Shown here piece by piece: positions 60,481 through 64,000 of a stretch of 64,000 nt of DNA. Below the pieces are notes generated by a model that made no database searches, was not told where the DNA came from, and was given only the letters and a program-made list of their open reading frames with translations. This DNA comes from Allium sativum (taxonomy: Eukaryota > Streptophyta > Magnoliopsida > Asparagales > Amaryllidaceae). The stretch lies in the NCBI GenBank assembly GCA_030737875.1, contig CM060921.1:404900192-404964191 (forward strand), given 5' to 3'. How positions within the stretch are numbered: position 1 is the first letter of the stretch; the number at the start of each line of letters is the position of its first letter. Made by a program: the position numbers and the translations under genes.

Positions 60481-60810
60481 GAAGAAGAAATTGAAAAAGT
60501 GGGAAGAAATCAAATTTGAAGGCAGTGAATTCATTACTAAGGCAGAAAAAATTAGGGAAGAATTTTTTTAGATTTGTATAAAAAGAAAAGGAAAGAAAGC
60601 TATGTACCAGTGATTGGAAAAAAAGAAAGAAATAAAGAAAAAGTTAGTAAGATTTTTTTCTTTTATTTGGAAAATTACGGTATCATTGAACAATACCAAA
60701 TCTAACAAATCAAGAATTTTCGCTATATATAAAAGAAAACAAAAAGAAAAAATAAAACAAAAACTAACACGAATTGGAAATTAAATAAATAATAAAATTT
60801 AATTATTGCC

Positions 60811-60828
60811 TCCCCGGCAATGGCGCCA
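60811..60828 (-). other. Primer binding site, tRNA-Asp
   Basis: The minus strand reads TGGCGCCATTGCCGGGGA, complementary to the 3' end of plant tRNA-Asp with one mismatch by my recollection of the tRNA. It is separated from the 5' LTR by six bases. Confidence 0.9.
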
Positions 60829-60834
60829 AAAATT

Positions 60835-61745
60835 TGATCGATGCTTTCTATGGATTAGAAAAGCGCAAATTTATTATAATAACTGCAAGCGCATAGATCA
60901 TGTAATATGTAGGTCGAACATAGGGAGAAATTTTAAATTTTATTATTTATATACTTCTTAGGCGAGTTAGACAAAACTTGGAGGTTGGGTTGAAAACAAT
61001 AAAAATTGAAACTGTAATTTGATTCAGAACAAATCTAATTGAAATGGCGATCAAATCACAATTTTCAATTGAAAAGCAAATAAAACTATGAATCAGATCT
61101 GAATCTAATCAAATCCAATTTAACCTAGGAAAGCAATTAAAAAGAAAAAAATTAAAAGTGTAAAAATTAAATAACAAACAGAAAATAAAATAAGGATTAC
61201 CAGTGAATCTAATCAGACGGTCAATCACTAATGAAAATAAAAGTAAAATACAAATAACGCTCTACCAAATCTAATTGTGTAGACAACACTAATTGCTAAG
61301 AAAAATAAAAATGTAGAAAAGAGAAAAAGAAGAAAACTTTATTGATTCCAGAATGATCTTTACAATGATATTACAAGGGTATTTATAGGATAAATAGACA
61401 ACCTAAACCCTAATACAATCACAAATGAGCCTTAGTTAATTCTACTAAAATTGAGCCTTTCTTCTTTTATTCTTGCTTCCTTGGTAATTCTTCACTGATT
61501 TGTGATATGCTTAGCCTTTTTAGCAATTATTTTCTTATCCAAAAAGCAGCTGGATGTGAGATCTTCGTCTGCAAGTCGTCAATTGTTAATATATAACAAT
61601 TTGTTCTCTATTTTTATATTTTCTGACTGCATGTGGCTAAGTCGGCATATCTGTAAACGTGACAAAATAATACCCAAGTAATATTTATTTATATACAAAT
61701 GATAAGATATGAGAGTGTAAAATAAACGCATTTCTGCGTCAATCA
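60835..61745 (-). repeat. 5' LTR of the tRNA-Asp element
   Basis: 911 bp, homologous to 54614-55513 throughout. Confidence 0.95.
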
Positions 61746-61750
61746 GGTAG

Positions 61751-62173
61751 TCAATCTAAATGACAACACTATCACTCATAAAATTTGGATGGTGTCGTAA
61801 AAGTAGCCTTCGGCACACTATCCCTAGCCACTCTCAATTGGTGGAATCTCGTCGCCAAATCCATTTGGGAAAACTCCTTGGTTTCGTGAAGCTGACCAAG
61901 CAAGTCATTAATTCTCGGCAATGGATACTTGGTCTTCCTAGTCACCTTATTCAACTCACGATAATTCACATACAATCTCAATGATCCAGCGGCCTTGGTC
62001 GCAAACACAACTGGTGCACCCCACTCGGATACACTTCTCTAAATAAATCCCTTACTCAAAAGGTCGCTCACTTGCACCTCTAACGCACGTTGTTCCTTAG
62101 GCACCATATGCCTATGAGGCATAACAATAGCTCTGACTCTATCCATTAAATCGATATGAAACTCAATCTCTCA
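61751..62173 (-). pseudogene. Gypsy reverse transcriptase, N-terminal part
   Basis: It shows SVSEWGAPVVFA, GSLRLYVNYRELNKVT, KYPLPRINDLLGQL and FSQMDLATRFHQLRV, the fingers and first catalytic region of gypsy RT. A TAG interrupts the GFI-RSVSEW stretch near 62040, and further stops lie near the insertion point. The domain continues at 54613 beyond the nested element. The GSLRLCVDYREL signature reads YVNYREL here. Confidence 0.9.
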
Positions 62174-62621
62174 CTATGACGGCAATCCTATGACCTTATC
62201 GAAAACATCATAAAAATCTTGAACGATTGGCACAGATGACAACCCATACCATGGAACTGCAAGCGAATATAAAAAGCTTATTAGAATTCCATTTTCTGTT
62301 AGACAACATATCTCCATTGTTTTCCCTTCCACATTCCCAATTGTCACCTCAAGCCTATCGTAATCCATGATAGCTGGATACTTCTCGAGATAGTCGATTC
62401 CCAAAATAATCTCAAACCCAACGAAGTTCAAAATAAACAATCACACATAAAAGAGAAACCATGAATCGATAAAATCGACCACAACAAAACATACAAAGAC
62501 TAGACGAACGCCCTACTTGATTAGTCACACCCAATGGTCTATCAATAATCTCAGGTTCCAAACCTAACTTGCAAACAAGCTCATTATAGATAAAAGAATG
62601 TAAGGCTCCAGTATCAAACAA
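62174..62621 (-). pseudogene. Gypsy aspartic protease and linker to RT
   Basis: The frame 62412-62621 has the protease signature FDTGALHSFIYNELVCKLGL. The frame 62174-62440 has the end of the domain (FEIILGIDYLEKYPAIMDY) and the PIVQDFYDVFDKVIGLPS linker. They are in different frames, so the protease is broken. Confidence 0.88.
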
Positions 62622-62699
62622 AACTCAAATTGAAATAGAAAGCATACCTTGCACAACAACAGCTTCTCCTTCTTCTCTGCAGTCGGACCCCTAAAGGAA

Positions 62700-63650
62700 G
62701 ACGGTACAACATCCAAAGCATACGCTCTCACATCCTGCTTATCACTTGGTGGTTTCGGACAATTCTTCTTCATATGCTCAAGTTTATCATAGTTAAAGCA
62801 CTTCTTTTCCAACTTAGCATTCTAAAAATCCCTGGAAAGACGACCCTTCTATTGACAGTTATAGCAAGTAACCACGTTTTTCGGATTTTTATGGCCATTC
62901 TTTCCTTGATGTTGTTGTTTTCTCTTTCCATTCCACTTTTTCTTCTTACCACCACCTTGGTGTGGTTTCGACTCCTTGTTATCTCAACAACAGTGTCTAC
63001 CTTATACGGAAACAAACTCTCTTTTCTCAAAGCCTTCTCAATCAATTTTTCAAAAGGATCAACAATATGGTCGATCAATTTCTTTCCAAGACTCTCATCC
63101 AAACCGATAATAAATTTCTCATTCTTTTGATAAGGAATCTCAATATACAAATGAGAATGCTTAAATAAAGCTTCAAACTAGGCCACATACACAAACATTG
63201 ACCTCCTTTTTTAAGTTTAACAAACTTCTTAATGATTATCGACTTTTGAACTATATAAATGAACTTCAGTTTAGAACTTAGTTCTCAACTGATCCCAGAT
63301 GATCTGGTCCTCCGAAGTCTCCAAAGTAATAGAGTTTCACCAATCCATCGCTCGACCTTGTAGCTGCCTCGATGCAAGCTTCAGCTTAGTTGCATCATCA
63401 ATTCCCGAATCTCCAAAGATCCGAACATAAGTATCCAACCAATTCAAAATCTCAATAGTAGGCTCTTACCAACAAACAACTTGCCACCCAGAGAAATATA
63501 ATCCTTGCAGAGCATTGCAAAATCAATAACCCTAGGTTCCTGCATAAGAACACCATGCTCTACTGCCGCTTTTGGCGTGGGCATCCTCCTCATGATCGTT
63601 GCCATCATGGACATGGACATAGGAAGATAATCGGACATAGCGGTTGCAGC
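62700..63650 (-). pseudogene. Gypsy gag remnants
   Basis: Pieces at 63444-63638 (VIDFAMLCKDYISLGGKLFVG) and 62770-63150 (FIIGLDESLGKKLIDHIVDPF, LIEKALRKE) are in different frames. The zinc knuckle near 62759-62800 reads CFNYDKLEHMKKNC, where the second Cys is Tyr. Gag would form particles, and this copy cannot. Confidence 0.75.
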
Positions 63651-63751
63651 TCCCGACTAGCTACCTTCTCCAACCCCTCCATTTGCAGGCTCATCCCTAG
63701 TAGCATGTCTCGAAGTTCATCGGCTCATTCTCTATTTGAAACGACTATAAT

Positions 63752-64000
63752 TGTGATGTCCACCCCATACCATCAGACATTTCCCTGAAATGCGTTATGC
63801 CAATGCCCGATTGGCACGGGATGATCGTCAAAAGGGTTGAAATGATGAATTACCAAAGAACATGTAGTATATTTCACAACGCATGGAAAAATAATAATAA
63901 TAACATAACTTGATATAAAACAGGCGAGACAGCAAATAAGCTGAAAATTAAACCATATCCATCAGATAGCGGAATCCAAAATATATCTTCATATCCAATT
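63752..64000 (-). repeat. 5' LTR of the gypsy element, partial
   Basis: It starts about TGTGATGTCCACCCC and matches the first part of the left LTR (gggatgatcgtcaaaagg and cacaacgcatgg correspond to words near 49425 and 49470). It is cut by the window end. No clear primer site lies to its left, where the expected initiator-Met sequence has decayed. Confidence 0.65.

Larger units (their letters stand above)
54614..61745 (-). mobile_element. Non-autonomous Ty3/gypsy-type element primed by tRNA-Asp, nested
   Basis: LTRs at 54614-55513 (900 bp) and 60835-61745 (911 bp) start TGATCGA and end TCAATCA. They are flanked by the perfect duplication ggtag (54609-54613 and 61746-61750). The LTRs agree well over 90 percent by eye, so it is younger than its gypsy host. 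The 5321-bp internal region has no protease, RT or integrase. It has one long intact frame (57403-58521) and a long strand-biased leader. The tRNA-Asp primer site is known from Athila-type gypsy elements, which suggests such a parent. Confidence 0.93.
49349..64000 (-). mobile_element. Ty3/gypsy chromovirus-like element (Tekay/Del-type), defective, extends past window
   Basis: The left LTR is 49349-52028. The right LTR begins near 63752 and runs out of the window. The order on the minus strand is gag, protease, RT, RNase H, integrase and a chromodomain-like tail, as in Ty3/gypsy chromoviruses. The RT is split by the element at 54614-61745. Many stops and frame changes are present. The Tekay/Del assignment rests on the integrase tail and LTR ends and needs a phylogeny. 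Confidence 0.88.

Overview
The window looks like nuclear DNA of a flowering plant, most likely a eudicot with a large, transposon-rich genome. It is AT-rich and has only one convincing host gene. Nearly everything else is nested or decayed transposable elements: Ty1/copia, Ty3/gypsy, CACTA and a SINE. I cannot name the species.

Layout. 1-3577: the end of one long LTR (family A), apparently inserted in an LTR fragment of a second family (family B). 3578-5895: unassigned AT-rich DNA. 5896-10164: a second, diverged family A LTR. 11105-12727: the host gene, a two-exon kinesin light chain-related (KLCR) TPR protein of 504 residues. 13069-14919: a complete small non-autonomous LTR element with a 5-bp target duplication. 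14925-18726: unassigned, with one minisatellite. 18732-25476: a Tork-type Ty1/copia element on the minus strand, broken by stops, frameshifts and an 1124-bp insertion. 25949 to about 27480: a truncated Ty3-type LTR with a 13-unit minisatellite. 27505-31350: remnants of a CACTA (En/Spm) transposon, with TNP2-like and plant-transposase-like exons.

32026-48625: a full-length element of the LARD type, with 3.6-3.7 kb LTRs, a 3.9 kb internal region without gag-pol, and a perfect 5-bp target duplication. Its right LTR carries two later insertions: a 5114-bp solo LTR of family A with its own target duplication, and a 220-bp SINE that joins a tRNA-like head to a 5S-rRNA-like body. The other LTR of the same element still has the empty SINE site. 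49349 to beyond 64000: a chromovirus-like Ty3/gypsy element (minus strand, decayed gag, PR, RT, RH, INT and chromodomain-like tail). Its RT is split by a younger element (54614-61745) that is primed by tRNA-Asp, has no pol, and keeps one intact 372-codon Asn/Gln-rich reading frame.

How the parts relate. None of the retroelements here looks able to move alone. The copia and gypsy polyproteins are broken, and the small LTR element, the LARD-like element, the tRNA-Asp element and the SINE all lack their own polymerase. The order of nesting gives relative ages: LARD-like element before the family A solo LTR and the SINE, and gypsy element before the tRNA-Asp element. Element boundaries rest on terminal TG/CA, target duplications, primer sites and polypurine tracts read by eye. 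Identities are visual estimates and no database was searched.
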